Counted from the stretch's first letter, positions 1 through 9,698 are shown. The stretch: 64,000 nt of DNA from Fodinibius salsisoli (GCF_026229185.1 NZ_JAGGJA010000008.1:227988-291987), one strand, 5' to 3'. The notes: generated by a model from the sequence alone, not told the origin. Translations and numbers: made by a program.

Positions 1-233
1 TAACCGCCGCCATTATTTATAACCGCCTGCTTGATATCATCAGGCACTTCGTTAATTCGTTGCAATACTTCTTCAATCGGCAGATCGGCAAATTCATGCC
101 CTTCCAACGCTGCATTCACCTTGTTTGTATATCCCTGGTGATGCTTGGTATGGTGAATCTTCATTGTGCGCTCGTCAATATGAGGTTCCAGCGCATCGTA
201 ATCATACGGTAAATCAGGTAATTCGTAAGCCAT
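1..233 (-). CDS. Superoxide dismutase (Fe/Mn family), N-terminal part, cut by window start
   Basis: Reading the minus strand from the ATG at 233 gives an open frame of 77 codons that runs off the window. It begins [20 protein letters not shown] and continues with [18 protein letters not shown]. This is the N-terminal hairpin of iron/manganese superoxide dismutases, in which the first His of the HHxKHHxxY block is a metal ligand. The enzyme converts superoxide to oxygen and hydrogen peroxide. Metal preference (Fe, Mn or cambialistic) is decided by C-terminal residues that lie outside the window, so I do not choose between sodA and sodB. It is divergent from the neighbouring transhydrogenase gene, with about 237 bp between the two starts. 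Confidence 0.93.
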   Translation of the reverse strand, partial: MAYELPDLPYDYDALEPHIDERTMKIHHTKHHQGYTNKVNAALEGHEFADLPIEEVLQRINEVPDDIKQAVINNGGG

Positions 234-470
234 AATTGTTACAATTTTAAGATTTTAGAGTTAAGAATAATGTAAAAGTAAATGGCAATAACTCTTTAAT
301 AATCAGTGGGTTAAATTTAACATCTTATTTGCATTCTCCCAATCAAAAAGGAAAATGATTTTGTTCCTATTTTGAATGCTTTTAAACAATTATTTAAAAT
401 AGAAATTTCCTTCGCAATTTCATCTATTTTACTTTTCTTTCAGCAAACCTTTAGCAACTGAAAAAATACC

Positions 471-1928
471 ATGAGCCGAGATTACGATGTCGTTATTATT
501 GGCAGCGGACCCGCAGGGTTTTCGTGTGCCATGCAAAGTTCCAAGTTTGATCAAAATGTGTTGATTGTTGAATCTCACAAAGATTACCTGGGGGGCACCT
601 GGATTAACACCGGTACTGTTCCCAGCAAAGCCCTTCGTGAAGCTGCCAAAACTATCCTGGAATTCAATGATCAGTTTGGTGACCATGAGAACAAAAAGCC
701 TTACGAACGGTTTCGTATGGCCGACCTGCTGCAATACAAGCAGGAAATTCTGGAAAAAGAAAACCGGAAGGTCAAAAACGATCTCATCAAAAATAAAGTA
801 GATGTAGCCCGGGGAGTCGGTCGTCTTAAAGACAGCCATACGGTTGAAGTGGAAACCCACTTTGGCACTACCGAAACATATACGGCCAACTATATTTTGC
901 TCTGCACCGGCAATAGCCCTATCGAGCCTACCAACTTCGACATTGACCACAACAAGGTTTTGGACTATAAATCGATTTTGGACCTAACGCACGTTCCACG
1001 CCGACTGGTCGTTATAGGATCGAGTGTGAATGCCTTTGAATATGCTACCACTTTTGCGGCACTCGGGACACGTGTTACTATTCTGCACGAACAGCAGAAT
1101 TATATGACCTTTCTTGATCATGAAATTAAGGAGCATCTCGAACGATCCCTTAAAAACAAAGATATCACTGTTAGAAGCGGCGTATCCATTGAGGAAGTCG
1201 AATTTAATCCACTGCGCAATAATACTGAAGTTAAATTCCGTTCACTCACGGGAGACAAGCGACTGCAGGTTATCGAAACCGAGCATGTGCTCCACCTGAA
1301 TGGAAAACGACCCAATGTTGAAGGCCTAAACCTTGATAAGGCCGGAGTTGAAACGGATGAGAATGACTTTGTAGTTGTTGATGAAACCTACAAAACAAAT
1401 GTTGACAGTATTTATGCGGCCGGTGACCTTGTAGGATTTCCGCGCCTTGCCTCGGCATCCTTCACCCAGGGGCGGCTGGCGGCGTGTAATATGTTTGGTA
1501 TCCCAACACTCGAAGTGCCCGAGCAGATCCCATACGGAGTATACAGCATCCCGGAGATCTCGAACATCGGCCTTACCGAACAGGAGGCTAAAGAACAGGG
1601 CATTGACATTACGGTCGGACGGGCGTACTTCAAAAACATTGCCAAGGCCGATATGACCAACCATGATGAAGGCCTGCTGAAGTTGGTATTCAGTACCGAT
1701 TCACTAAAACTTCTGGGCGTTCATATTCTCGGTGATGAGGCCGCTAACCTAATCCACCTGGGCCAGGCTGTCATTGCTTCGGAGGGAGATGTACGGTACT
1801 TCATCCAGCACGTCATGAATTATCCGACCCTGAGCGAAGCTTACCGTATTGCCGCATTCAACGGTGTGAACAGAGTCTATCAGACAGGCAGTAAATACAA
1901 GAAAATTTTAGGAGAGCAGGCTGAATAA
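471..1928 (+). CDS. sthA: Soluble pyridine nucleotide transhydrogenase (SthA-like flavoprotein)
   Basis: The 485-residue protein has the two-dinucleotide-binding flavoprotein fold. It has a FAD-binding GSGPAG at residues 11-16, a central NAD-binding region near 185, and a C-terminal dimerisation domain. HILGDEAANLIHLGQAVI and YPTLSEAYRIAAFNGVNR are typical of SthA, which passes hydride between NADPH and NAD+ in the cytosol. The redox-active CxxxxC of lipoamide dehydrogenase and glutathione reductase is absent: the segment reads GGTWINTGTVPSK, with Trp44 and Thr49 in the cysteine positions, so a disulfide reductase role is excluded. The second Rossmann motif is also unusual (IGSSVNAFEYA instead of GxGxxGxE). 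The gene converges on the DUF429 gene with only 16 bp between stops. The family call is firm; the NAD-site change leaves some doubt about activity. Confidence 0.85.
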   Translation: MSRDYDVVIIGSGPAGFSCAMQSSKFDQNVLIVESHKDYLGGTWINTGTVPSKALREAAKTILEFNDQFGDHENKKPYERFRMADLLQYKQEILEKENRKVKNDLIKNKVDVARGVGRLKDSHTVEVETHFGTTETYTANYILLCTGNSPIEPTNFDIDHNKVLDYKSILDLTHVPRRLVVIGSSVNAFEYATTFAALGTRVTILHEQQNYMTFLDHEIKEHLERSLKNKDITVRSGVSIEEVEFNPLRNNTEVKFRSLTGDKRLQVIETEHVLHLNGKRPNVEGLNLDKAGVETDENDFVVVDETYKTNVDSIYAAGDLVGFPRLASASFTQGRLAACNMFGIPTLEVPEQIPYGVYSIPEISNIGLTEQEAKEQGIDITVGRAYFKNIAKADMTNHDEGLLKLVFSTDSLKLLGVHILGDEAANLIHLGQAVIASEGDVRYFIQHVMNYPTLSEAYRIAAFNGVNRVYQTGSKYKKILGEQAE

Positions 1929-1944
1929 TCAGTTTCTGACGGCC

Positions 1945-2655
1945 TTAAACATAGTGAATAGCCATTGTCAGTCCGGTGGAATCAGTTGGAGGCTCTTCGG
2001 GGAGAGTCTTCATCTCCTGATCCAATGAATAGCCCGCATACAGTGCAAGGGCCATAGCATCAACGATATCGTCTTCATCAACCTGGTTTCGCCGGTATTC
2101 TTCCTTGATATCCCGGAAAAAATCATCCACAAACGGACTTCTTTTTTTCAGCAGTTCCAGCCTGTGGCGCAGCCCCTTCTTGGTTGCTTTCTTCTGGAGG
2201 ATGGGATTTCCTCCATTCAGCTTCTGAAATAACAGCTCCGGATGGCTTTCAAAAACCTTCTCCCGCAGCGACTCATCCTCCTGCAAGTATTGATCTACCG
2301 CCCGGATATTTGGAGTAATGTTCCAGGATTGCAGCGTCACCTTCTTTCCGGTCGTTTCGAAACTTGTCATTGAAGCCTCAGCATAAGTGGGAGCATGAAG
2401 TGCCCGCCGGATGGGTGGGCTAAAGACACTGGACTGGTAATCAGCGCCCAGTACATCCCGAAGCTCTTGATCACACTCACGAACATATTCCTCATCAGTC
2501 AATCCAATAGGAACATCGATAAAGATTCGATCATATTCTTCGAAATAATCGCCTAACGCCTGCTGAGATTCCAGCAGCCAATAACCGGCATTATCCTCAT
2601 CCAGCGATATTGCAATCCATCCTGCGCGGCAGCCATCAATTCCTAATGTCTTCAC
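1945..2655 (-). CDS. DUF429 family protein (predicted RNase H-fold nuclease)
   Basis: The 236-residue protein begins MKTLGIDGCRAGW, the hallmark N-terminus of DUF429, and contains FIDVPIGLTDEE, a central SVFSPPIRRALHAPTY and an ESHPELLF segment. These acidic motifs fit the RNase H-like fold predicted for the family, with IDGCRAGW and DVPIGL supplying probable metal-binding aspartates. No substrate is established for the family. The C-terminus has DEDDIVDAMALALYA, another conserved family element. It lies 27 bp downstream of aspS on the same strand and is probably cotranscribed with it; the pairing does not by itself reveal a function. Confidence 0.85.
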   Translation of the reverse strand: MKTLGIDGCRAGWIAISLDEDNAGYWLLESQQALGDYFEEYDRIFIDVPIGLTDEEYVRECDQELRDVLGADYQSSVFSPPIRRALHAPTYAEASMTSFETTGKKVTLQSWNITPNIRAVDQYLQEDESLREKVFESHPELLFQKLNGGNPILQKKATKKGLRHRLELLKKRSPFVDDFFRDIKEEYRRNQVDEDDIVDAMALALYAGYSLDQEMKTLPEEPPTDSTGLTMAIHYV

Positions 2656-2682
2656 CTTCTCTTGTCCTCAACTATTTAGTTA

Positions 2683-4464
2683 CTATTCGACTTCTACTCC
2701 TCTTTTTAAGCGGATATGAAGCTCATCCAACTGCTCTTGATCTACATGGTCGGGGCTGTTATCCATGGTACTTTGTGCTTTCTGATTCTTGGGGAAAGCA
2801 ATGACATCCCGCAGGCTGGTGCCGCCGGCCAAAATCATGATGATACGATCAACGCCAAGAGCGATACCGCCGTGCGGAGGCGCGCCGTACTTAAAGGCTT
2901 CCAGCAGGAAGCCAAACCGATCTTCGGCTTCTTCTTCATCAATGCCCAGCAGCTTAAACATGCGACTCTGAAGGTCCCGATTATGAATACGGATAGATCC
3001 CCCACCAATTTCATAGCCATTAAGTACTAAATCGTAGGCACGGGAACGTACGGAAGTCGGATCATCATCCAGCTTATCAACATCTTCTTCATGAGGCGAA
3101 GTAAACGGATGGTGCAGCGCATGGTATCGCTGGTCTTCGCGGCTCCACTCTACCAGTGGAAAGTCCGTAACCCACAGAAAGTTAAACTCATCTTTGTTAA
3201 TCAGGTTATGGTCTTCGCCCATCATAAGACGCAACTTGCCCATTTGTTTGTAGACATCAGGGCTCGGGCCCGCCAGGATAAGCACCAGATCGCCCATTTC
3301 GGCTTCGGCCTTCTCGACCATTGCTTCCACGGTTTCCTCTTTTAAAAACTTACCAACACTACATTTTACGCCATCATCTTCATTGAGCTTAATGTAGATC
3401 AACCCACCGGCACCGGTTTCATCCTGAACACGCTCGGTCAGCCGGTCAATAGCGCCACGCCCCATATCTCCCTGGTCCGGCACCGTAATACCCAAGACGG
3501 CCCCGCCTTTCTCTACCGTGCTGGAAAAAATATTAAACTCAGAATCTTTAACCAGCTCCGAAAAGTCAGCAAATTCCAGCCCAAAACGCGTATCCGGCTT
3601 GTCGGTGCCGTAGGTGGTCATAGCCTCATCATACGTCATTCGCTTGAAAGAACCTTCAATCTCTTCATTGACGGTTTCCTTCATCAGCTTCTGCATCAGC
3701 TGCTCGGTGCTGCTCATTATGGCTTCTTCGTCCACGAACGACATCTCCACATCAATCTGGGTAAACTCCGGCTGGCGGTCGGCCCGCAGGTCTTCATCCC
3801 TAAAACATTTCACAATCTGGAAATAGCGATCGAAACCGGAAACCATCAGCAGCTGCTTATAGGTCTGTGGACTTTGTGGCAGGGCAAAAAACCGGCCAGG
3901 ATTTACGCGGCTGGGCACCAAGTAGTCTCGGGCCCCCTCCGGGGTACTTTTCATCAGCACCGGCGTCTCAACTTCCACAAAATCATTATCGTGATAAAAA
4001 GAACGAACCGTCTGGTAAAAATCAGACCGGAGTATCATATTCCGTTGCAGATCCGGGCGCCGCAAGTCCAGATAGCGGTAGCGCAGGCGGATTTCCTCCC
4101 CCGTTTCAATATCTTCTTTGATCTCGAAGGGCGTAGTTTCTGCTTCGGAATAGATAATCAACTCATCTACAACAATTTCAATATCGCCGGTTTTAATTTC
4201 CGGGTTGATATTTTCTTCATCACGCCGATCGACCACTCCTTTTATCCCGATAACATATTCTGTGCGCAACTGCTCGGCCTTCTTATGCAGTTCTTTATCC
4301 GTTTCATTAAACACAATTTGTGTAATCCCATGCCGGTCGCGAAGATCAATAAAAATAACACCTCCCAAATCGCGACGGGTTGCGACCCATCCGTTTAAAA
4401 CAATTTCTTCGCCTGTATCTTTTGCCGTTAATTCTCCACAGTTGTGGGTTCTTTTCCACGTCAT
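2683..4464 (-). CDS. aspS: Aspartate--tRNA ligase
   Basis: This 593-residue protein has the bacterial-type AspRS layout: an N-terminal OB-fold anticodon-binding domain (GWVATRRDLGGVIFIDLRDR near 26-45), a class II catalytic core, and a bacterial GAD insertion around residues 290-400. Motif 2 reads FRDEDLRADRQPEFTQID, and motif 3 reads GGIALGVDRIIMILAG near the C-terminus. Length matches the family (about 590). It charges tRNA-Asp in the cytosol. Without GatCAB evidence I cannot say whether it is discriminating or also charges tRNA-Asn. A DUF429 gene follows it in the same direction. Confidence 0.98.
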   Translation of the reverse strand: MTWKRTHNCGELTAKDTGEEIVLNGWVATRRDLGGVIFIDLRDRHGITQIVFNETDKELHKKAEQLRTEYVIGIKGVVDRRDEENINPEIKTGDIEIVVDELIIYSEAETTPFEIKEDIETGEEIRLRYRYLDLRRPDLQRNMILRSDFYQTVRSFYHDNDFVEVETPVLMKSTPEGARDYLVPSRVNPGRFFALPQSPQTYKQLLMVSGFDRYFQIVKCFRDEDLRADRQPEFTQIDVEMSFVDEEAIMSSTEQLMQKLMKETVNEEIEGSFKRMTYDEAMTTYGTDKPDTRFGLEFADFSELVKDSEFNIFSSTVEKGGAVLGITVPDQGDMGRGAIDRLTERVQDETGAGGLIYIKLNEDDGVKCSVGKFLKEETVEAMVEKAEAEMGDLVLILAGPSPDVYKQMGKLRLMMGEDHNLINKDEFNFLWVTDFPLVEWSREDQRYHALHHPFTSPHEEDVDKLDDDPTSVRSRAYDLVLNGYEIGGGSIRIHNRDLQSRMFKLLGIDEEEAEDRFGFLLEAFKYGAPPHGGIALGVDRIIMILAGGTSLRDVIAFPKNQKAQSTMDNSPDHVDQEQLDELHIRLKRGVEVE

Positions 4465-4664
4465 AAACTAAAAAATATCTTTACTGAATTGGTGATCTGT
4501 TTTCAGAAGCATTGAAAATAAGTATTCTAATGACCAATCGCTCCCTGTTCTTTTAATTAATCATATTAGATCAATATAATTTTTCAGCTTCCCTTATTCT
4601 CTTACCTTAGTTATATCAAAATACATGCTACGTTGCCTCGGCACTACATAAAAGCCGAATATCT

Positions 4665-5318
4665 ATGACCCCAATTTCAGTTTTAATTGCTGAAGATCAC
4701 GAGATTGTGCGCTATGGTATCAGCACTTATCTATCTTCAGCAGAAGATATTACGATTGTAGGTGAAGCTTCCTCCGGAGATGAATGCCTAACCTTATTCA
4801 AGAAAACAAAGCCGGATTTATGCCTGCTCGATATTAGTATGCCGCATAAAGACGGTATTGAAGCAGCCCGACTTATTCGCAAGATCGACCAGGAAGTCAA
4901 AATTCTGATTCTCTCGATGCATACAGATCGGCAGAAGCTGACTGATGTCTTAAAGGCGGGCATTGATGGCTACCTGCTAAAAAATATTGAGAAGGCTGAT
5001 ATTCTACATGGTATCCGGGCCATTATGCGAGGCCATCAAGTGTTCAGCAAACCTATTGCTGAAATGATGATTACTTCTTTCCTGGATCAAGAAATTCCGC
5101 CAGACCCTGATATTCAAACAGATATCTCTAAGCGCGAGCAGGAAATTCTTGAACTTATCGTTAAGGGAATGACCAGCAAAGAAATTGCCCAGGAACTTTA
5201 TATCAGTCCCCGTACCGTTGATACCCACCGCTCCAACCTAATGGAAAAACTCGATCTCCATAATACCGCCGACCTGGTTCGCTTTGCCATTACACACAAG
5301 TTAGTGCGCCTGACTTAA
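4665..5318 (+). CDS. NarL/FixJ-type two-component response regulator (orphan)
   Basis: This 217-residue protein has an N-terminal receiver domain with acidic pair Glu10/Asp11, phospho-acceptor Asp56 (LCLLDISMPHKDG), and the conserved Lys in GYLLKNIEKA. A short linker leads to a LuxR-type helix-turn-helix: SKREQEILELIVKGMTSKEI followed by YISPRTVDTHRSNLMEKL. It should bind DNA as a dimer after phosphorylation. No sensor kinase gene lies nearby, so its partner and targets are unknown. It is monocistronic: aspS is divergent, and a hairpin terminator follows about 115 bp after the stop. Confidence 0.93.
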   Translation: MTPISVLIAEDHEIVRYGISTYLSSAEDITIVGEASSGDECLTLFKKTKPDLCLLDISMPHKDGIEAARLIRKIDQEVKILILSMHTDRQKLTDVLKAGIDGYLLKNIEKADILHGIRAIMRGHQVFSKPIAEMMITSFLDQEIPPDPDIQTDISKREQEILELIVKGMTSKEIAQELYISPRTVDTHRSNLMEKLDLHNTADLVRFAITHKLVRLT

Positions 5319-5431
5319 GCAATTACGTAATATTACCCATCAAAATTACATAATTATCGCTATTGATCAGCGTAGGTCCAGAGGTTAAGTTATCTATTGC
5401 AAATGGGGTAATAGCCGTCTGTAGATGATAT

Positions 5432-5470
5432 ATAGCAGCCATACCGTGACTGGGTGGCTGCTATTTTTTT
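5432..5470 (+). terminator. Rho-independent terminator after the response regulator
   Basis: A perfect 9-bp stem, TAGCAGCCA with TGGCTGCTA around a 13-nt loop, is followed at once by a run of seven T residues. It lies in the gap between the response regulator and the convergent sugar isomerase gene and probably ends transcription of the former. Confidence 0.85.
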
Positions 5471-5558
5471 ATCTACCTTATATCACTTCATAAAGAAGCC
5501 TCCACATTCAAATTTACAGCTGAACATGGAGGCTCTATATCCGTGCTAAACAGACTGC

Positions 5559-6563
5559 TTAATCATCATCCGAAAAGGCAGAATCAAAGGCAGCCTCAGA
5601 GGGTGGAAAATCAATATCTTTCGTGTATTGGCAGGATTCTTCCGCGCCGAACTCACGATCCATACCGCTATCTTCCCACTCAATGGAAAGCGGTCCTTGG
5701 TAATTGATACGGTTCAGTGCCCGGATTACCTGTTCGAAGTCGATACGTCCACGACCGATGGAAACAAAATCCCAGCAGCGATCTTGGTGACCAAAGTTCA
5801 GATGCCCACCAAAGACACCAGCACGCTTGCGTTCATCCGACCACCAAACATCTTTCATATGAGCGTGATAGATACGATCGCTAAACTCCAGGATAAACTC
5901 AATATAATCCACTCCCTGATATCCAAAGTGGCTGGGGTCGTAGTTAAAGCCAAAGGCCTCTCGCCCATCCAGGGCATCAACGGCCTGCTGTGCAGATGAA
6001 ATGTCGAAAGCAATTTCTGTGGGATGAACTTCCAGCCCGAAACGAACGCCTTCTTCATCAAACACATCCAAAATAGGATTCCATCGATCCGCGAAATCCT
6101 GGTACCCTTCTTCAATGAGTCCCGGCGTGTTCGGTGGAAAGGAGTACATTTTGGACCAGATAGAGCTACCTGTAAAACCATTGACCACATCCACGCCCAG
6201 CTTGGCAGCAGCGCGAGCCGTATCTTTTATTTCATCAGCAGCCCGCTGACGTACGCCTTCCGGATCACCATCACCCCACACATGTTCGGGCACAATCGCC
6301 TTGTGTCGTTCATCGATAGGATCGCAAACCGCCTGCCCCACCAAGTGATTACTGATAGACCACACCTTCAGATCGTATTTTGCCAACAGCTCTTTGCGCT
6401 GTTCGCAGTAGCCCTCTTCACTGAGCGCTTTCTGTACGTTAAAATGATCTCCCCAACAGGCCAGCTCTAAGCCGTCATAGCCCCAAGAAGAAGCTTTTTC
6501 AGCGAGCGTTTCGAGCGACATATCGGCCCATTGACCGGTAAATAATGTTACTGGACGTGCCAT
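5559..6563 (-). CDS. Sugar phosphate isomerase/epimerase (xylose isomerase-like TIM barrel)
   Basis: The 334-residue protein belongs to the AP endonuclease 2/xylose isomerase-like TIM-barrel superfamily. It starts [18 protein letters not shown]. Likely metal-binding residues sit at strand ends in the usual order: [31 protein letters not shown] and LSIEWEDSG. Members isomerise or epimerise sugars and cyclitols in the cytosol; substrate cannot be read from sequence. In this bacterial group, close relatives often sit with Gfo/Idh/MocA oxidoreductases or DUF1080 proteins, and one of each lies elsewhere in this window (11.7 kb and 20.2 kb), but not in the same operon. The C-terminus is acidic (FSDDD). 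Confidence 0.85.
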   Translation of the reverse strand: MARPVTLFTGQWADMSLETLAEKASSWGYDGLELACWGDHFNVQKALSEEGYCEQRKELLAKYDLKVWSISNHLVGQAVCDPIDERHKAIVPEHVWGDGDPEGVRQRAADEIKDTARAAAKLGVDVVNGFTGSSIWSKMYSFPPNTPGLIEEGYQDFADRWNPILDVFDEEGVRFGLEVHPTEIAFDISSAQQAVDALDGREAFGFNYDPSHFGYQGVDYIEFILEFSDRIYHAHMKDVWWSDERKRAGVFGGHLNFGHQDRCWDFVSIGRGRIDFEQVIRALNRINYQGPLSIEWEDSGMDREFGAEESCQYTKDIDFPPSEAAFDSAFSDDD

Positions 6564-6780
6564 AATTTTTATCGTTTAATTAACAATTTCTTTTCTATGC
6601 AGAACGTCGTAAGTCTCGCTTATTTGCTGTAAAATGTCAAAAAAAGATATCTCAGATGTTGTAAAAAAATTTTGCCCTTTTTGAGCCGAACTTATCTGGC
6701 CTTTGCATATCATGACAAGATGTATAACATTATGCTGCAAATGCTGGGGATGATTTATCATCACTAATCTTATTAAAACC

Positions 6781-7359
6781 ATGCCAAAGCCTGAAAAGCT
6801 GTTGTCTGATCGATTAAACAAAATCATCAATTTTGATGAGCCTAGCCTCTCTGAGCTGATGAATCTATTTGAAGTCAATCATTTTGACAAAGGTTTTCAT
6901 TATGCAAAAACCGGTGAATATGCAACGAGGATGGGTTTTGTCGTTGAGGGTGTGCTTCGGGCATATCATACCACGAAGGAAGGTGAGTATTATAATAAAA
7001 CCTTTTTTACCGAAGGCTCTTTTGTCGGAGCCTACTCCTCTTTGGTCACTGGAAAAAAGAATCTTATCAACATTCAATGCCTGACAGACGTAATGCTGCT
7101 GGAGGGCTCATATGCGGATCTTGTAGCCTTATATGACGACTATCCCAGTGTAGAACGCTTTTCGCGCATCCTGGCCGAACAATATTTTGTCCATAAAGAA
7201 CGACGAGAGATACAGCTGGTCACCCTCGACGCTGCCGAGCGCTATGAGCTCTTCCGCAAAAATCATCCGGAGGTGGAACAGCAAATCCCGCAATATCACA
7301 TTGCCTCCTACCTGGGCGTTACCCCCACCCAATTGAGCAGAATACGAGCGAAACAATAG
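6781..7359 (+). CDS. Crp/Fnr-family transcriptional regulator (first of two)
   Basis: This 192-residue protein has a cyclic-nucleotide-binding-like beta-roll (residues about 25-115, with GFVVEGVLRAYHTTKEGEYY) and a short C-terminal helix-turn-helix, IPQYHIASYLGVTPTQLSRI. This is the compact Bacteroidota-type Crp/Fnr architecture, in which the effector pocket is usually degenerate. I see no Fnr iron-sulfur cysteine cluster. The signal sensed is unknown. It is followed by a short repeat and then by an SDR and a VTT membrane protein gene; a second regulator of identical length and similar C-terminus (9064-9642) closes the block. Confidence 0.88.
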   Translation: MPKPEKLLSDRLNKIINFDEPSLSELMNLFEVNHFDKGFHYAKTGEYATRMGFVVEGVLRAYHTTKEGEYYNKTFFTEGSFVGAYSSLVTGKKNLINIQCLTDVMLLEGSYADLVALYDDYPSVERFSRILAEQYFVHKERREIQLVTLDAAERYELFRKNHPEVEQQIPQYHIASYLGVTPTQLSRIRAKQ

Positions 7360-7362
7360 GAG

Positions 7363-7425
7363 GCTTTGCAAAGCCAATCAAGTTTGTCACTCTGAGCTTG
7401 TCGAAGAGTCTCCCAGCTCTTCCGT
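7363..7425. repeat. Short intergenic repeat with GGCTTTGCAAAGCC palindrome
   Basis: Immediately after the regulator stop codon lies the perfect palindrome GGCTTTGCAAAGCC, followed by GTCACTCTGAGCTTGTCGAA. Related GGCTTTGCAAA-type ends recur in the gaps near 9.7, 20.85 and 23.45 kb, so this looks like a partial member of a dispersed extragenic element family. Confidence 0.55.
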
Positions 7426-7519
7426 TAACTTAGCTCAATTTATTTACATATGTACATGAGGTTTGGATAGGCCGGCCATAGCTTTCCATAGAGATAAACA
7501 AATCCAACAAACCATCTTT

Positions 7520-8263
7520 ATGGAATTAGCGAACAACAAGATATTAATTACCGGAGCTACAGCCGGCATAGGCAAAGCCATAGCCAAGGAATTCCTCAAA
7601 CATAACAATACCATCATTGCCGTCGGACGTGATAAGAGAAAGTTCAAAAGTCTGCAGGCTATTTCGGACCGCATCATTCCTTTTCAGTGCGACCTGGCTA
7701 ACTCATTGCAGCTGGAAGAACTCGTACTCTTCATTGAGCAAAAACATCCGGATACGAATATCCTTATCAATAATGCCGGTATTCAATATAATTATCGGTT
7801 TGCCGACGAACAGCATATCACCGATAGGATTAAACACGAGCTGGAGGTCAATCTCTATGCCCCGCTTGCACTCACCGGTTTACTGCTGCCCATTCTAACA
7901 CTCAACGAGCAGCCGGCTATTGTTAATATTTCATCCGGTCTGGCCCTTGCTCCCAAGAAACAAGCACCCGTTTACTGTGCATCCAAAGCGGCCATCCATA
8001 ACTTCTCAAAGTCGCTGCGGTACCAGCTGGAAGAAAGCGATGTCCATGTTTTTGAAGTGATCCCTCCCCTCGTTGATACGGGCATGACCCAGGGACGCGG
8101 TCGTGGCAAGATATCTCCTGAACAGCTCAGCCGTGAATTCATCAAAAAGTTTCAAAAAAACCGGTATGAGATAGCCATCGGCAAAGTTAAGTGGCTCAAA
8201 CTGCTCCGGCGACTGAGTCCAGCACTGGCCGACCGTTTGCTAAAAAACGGCAGCGAAAATTAA
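7520..8263 (+). CDS. Short-chain dehydrogenase/reductase (DltE-like)
   Basis: This is a 247-residue classical SDR. It has the cofactor-binding GATAGIGKAIA near residue 11, NNAGIQ near 80, catalytic Ser in NISSG, and the YxxxK pair in VYCASKAA. The frame extends upstream to a TTG at 7463, but the ATG at 7520 places the Rossmann strand at the expected distance from the N-terminus, so I chose it. The substrate is unknown; an Arg/Lys-rich C-terminus (KFQKNRYEIAIGKVKWLKLL) resembles SDRs annotated as DltE-like oxidoreductases. It is followed 24 bp later by a VTT-family membrane protein, probably cotranscribed. Confidence 0.88.
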   Translation: MELANNKILITGATAGIGKAIAKEFLKHNNTIIAVGRDKRKFKSLQAISDRIIPFQCDLANSLQLEELVLFIEQKHPDTNILINNAGIQYNYRFADEQHITDRIKHELEVNLYAPLALTGLLLPILTLNEQPAIVNISSGLALAPKKQAPVYCASKAAIHNFSKSLRYQLEESDVHVFEVIPPLVDTGMTQGRGRGKISPEQLSREFIKKFQKNRYEIAIGKVKWLKLLRRLSPALADRLLKNGSEN

Positions 8264-8287
8264 TCTCCCATAACAAAGAATTCTCTT

Positions 8288-8950
8288 ATGAAAGATCTGA
8301 TCAAAATAATTGTTGTGCTGGCTCTCGTCTTTGCCTCCACCTTCCTCGTAGCGAACCTAACCAGGTTACTATCCATTGAACAAATTAAAAGCTGGCTCCA
8401 GATGGCCCATCAGCTTTCTCCCCTTTATGTAGGATCGGTAGTCATTCTCTTACTTTTCTGTGATTTATTTATCGCTGTTCCCACGCTTACCATCACCATT
8501 TTATCCGGATATTTCCTGGGGTTTCCCCTGGGCGCAATCACGGCCATTACCGGGATGACGCTGGCCGGATTTGCGGGCTATGCCCTGAGCAGAAAATACG
8601 GCGACTCCGTTTTCAAATTCCTGATTAAAGATACCGACCGACGAGCAGAAGCAGTATCAACCTTCGAAAGCTACGGCTTTGCTATGATCCTGATGAGTCG
8701 GGCGGTCCCTATTTTTCCGGAAGTGTCGGCCTGCCTGGCCGGAATGACGAAGATGAAGTTTTCTCGGTTCCTGGGGGCCTGGTTGCTAAGCAGCGTTCCG
8801 TACGCTTCCATTGCTTCCTATGCGGGTTCGGTAAGTTCTATCGACAACCCCATGCCGGCTATTTACGCGGCTATCTCGCTCTCGGCCGTCCTCTGGATCG
8901 CCTGGTTCATCTACAGCCGATACCAAAAAATGGAGACGGTTAATCACTAA
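8288..8950 (+). CDS. TVP38/TMEM64 (VTT/DedA-related) membrane protein
   Basis: The 220-residue protein has about five to six hydrophobic segments and the VTT-domain core: GAITAITGMTLAGFAGYALS, then SRAVPIFPEVSACLAGMTKM with the conserved Arg and Pro. The family sits in the inner membrane and is related to DedA and to eukaryotic lipid scramblases VMP1/TMEM41; a role in lipid movement is inferred from that relation only. It follows the SDR gene by 24 bp, suggesting a two-gene unit. Confidence 0.88.
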   Translation: MKDLIKIIVVLALVFASTFLVANLTRLLSIEQIKSWLQMAHQLSPLYVGSVVILLLFCDLFIAVPTLTITILSGYFLGFPLGAITAITGMTLAGFAGYALSRKYGDSVFKFLIKDTDRRAEAVSTFESYGFAMILMSRAVPIFPEVSACLAGMTKMKFSRFLGAWLLSSVPYASIASYAGSVSSIDNPMPAIYAAISLSAVLWIAWFIYSRYQKMETVNH

Positions 8951-9063
8951 CTAAGCCGTGCCTTTGGAAAATCAGTTTTTTGAGGTATTGCCTTACCAGT
9001 GCTAAATTGGTAGTCTGCACCTATTCCGCAACATCCATTAGGATACATCCAGGTCTATCATAC

Positions 9064-9642
9064 ATGAATATCACGAAAAATATTACGGCTTTCTTTGAGA
9101 AACATTATCCGGAGTATAACCATGACGGGCTTGATGAGTTATCATCGGCGTTCATCTCCAAAAAGATCCCGAAGGATACCATCATCCTCAGCGAGTCAAT
9201 GACGGATGGTAAGCTGCGGTTTTTAAATAAAGGGATTGTCCGGGAATACTACCTTAGTGAAACTAAAGAGAGGAACATCAACTTTTATCTACAGCCGAAT
9301 TTTATTACGGATTTTTCTTCGTTCATAAATGCCAGCCGGACCAAGAAAAACCAAGCTACCGTAACGGATGTTGAACTTTTTGAGCTCGATCGGGAACCAT
9401 TTCTGCGGCTGTTGAACAGCTATGAATGCGCGCAAAATATGATGGATGAAATTTTTCAACGCCTCCTTAAAGTGCGGGAGCAATTTGAATATAACCGGAT
9501 GACCAAATCGCCTGAGGAATTGTACCAGGAACTACGGATCTATAAACCCGAGTGGCTGCAGAACATTCCACAGTACCACATTGCCTCTTACCTTGGTATT
9601 ACGCCCGAGACCCTGAGCCGAATCCGAAGCCGCATTTCTTGA
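9064..9642 (+). CDS. Crp/Fnr-family transcriptional regulator (second of two)
   Basis: This 192-residue protein has the same design as the one at 6781: a cNMP-binding-like beta-roll (KLRFLNKGIVREYYLSETKE) and a C-terminal HTH, IPQYHIASYLGITPETLSRI. The frame opens at 8980, but the extra N-terminal 28 residues look non-coding and ATG 9064 gives the same start position as its paralogue, so I start it there. The two proteins share the C-terminal helix almost exactly but differ through the sensor domain, implying different inputs. Target genes are unknown. Confidence 0.87.
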   Translation: MNITKNITAFFEKHYPEYNHDGLDELSSAFISKKIPKDTIILSESMTDGKLRFLNKGIVREYYLSETKERNINFYLQPNFITDFSSFINASRTKKNQATVTDVELFELDREPFLRLLNSYECAQNMMDEIFQRLLKVREQFEYNRMTKSPEELYQELRIYKPEWLQNIPQYHIASYLGITPETLSRIRSRIS

Positions 9643-9698
9643 TTCAAATCAATGACTTTGGTGTCATCCTTCTCGTTCTTTGATCCAAACCTAAAAAA

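Noticed and set aside
3867..4398. Long plus-strand frames inside aspS, and similar frames opposite rpoB, rpoC, tuf and susC
   Set aside because: They are antisense shadows of highly expressed, codon-biased genes and show no protein-family features.
7463..7519. TTG extension of the SDR gene
   Set aside because: It adds 19 residues ahead of the Rossmann strand with no family support; ATG 7520 is a better start.
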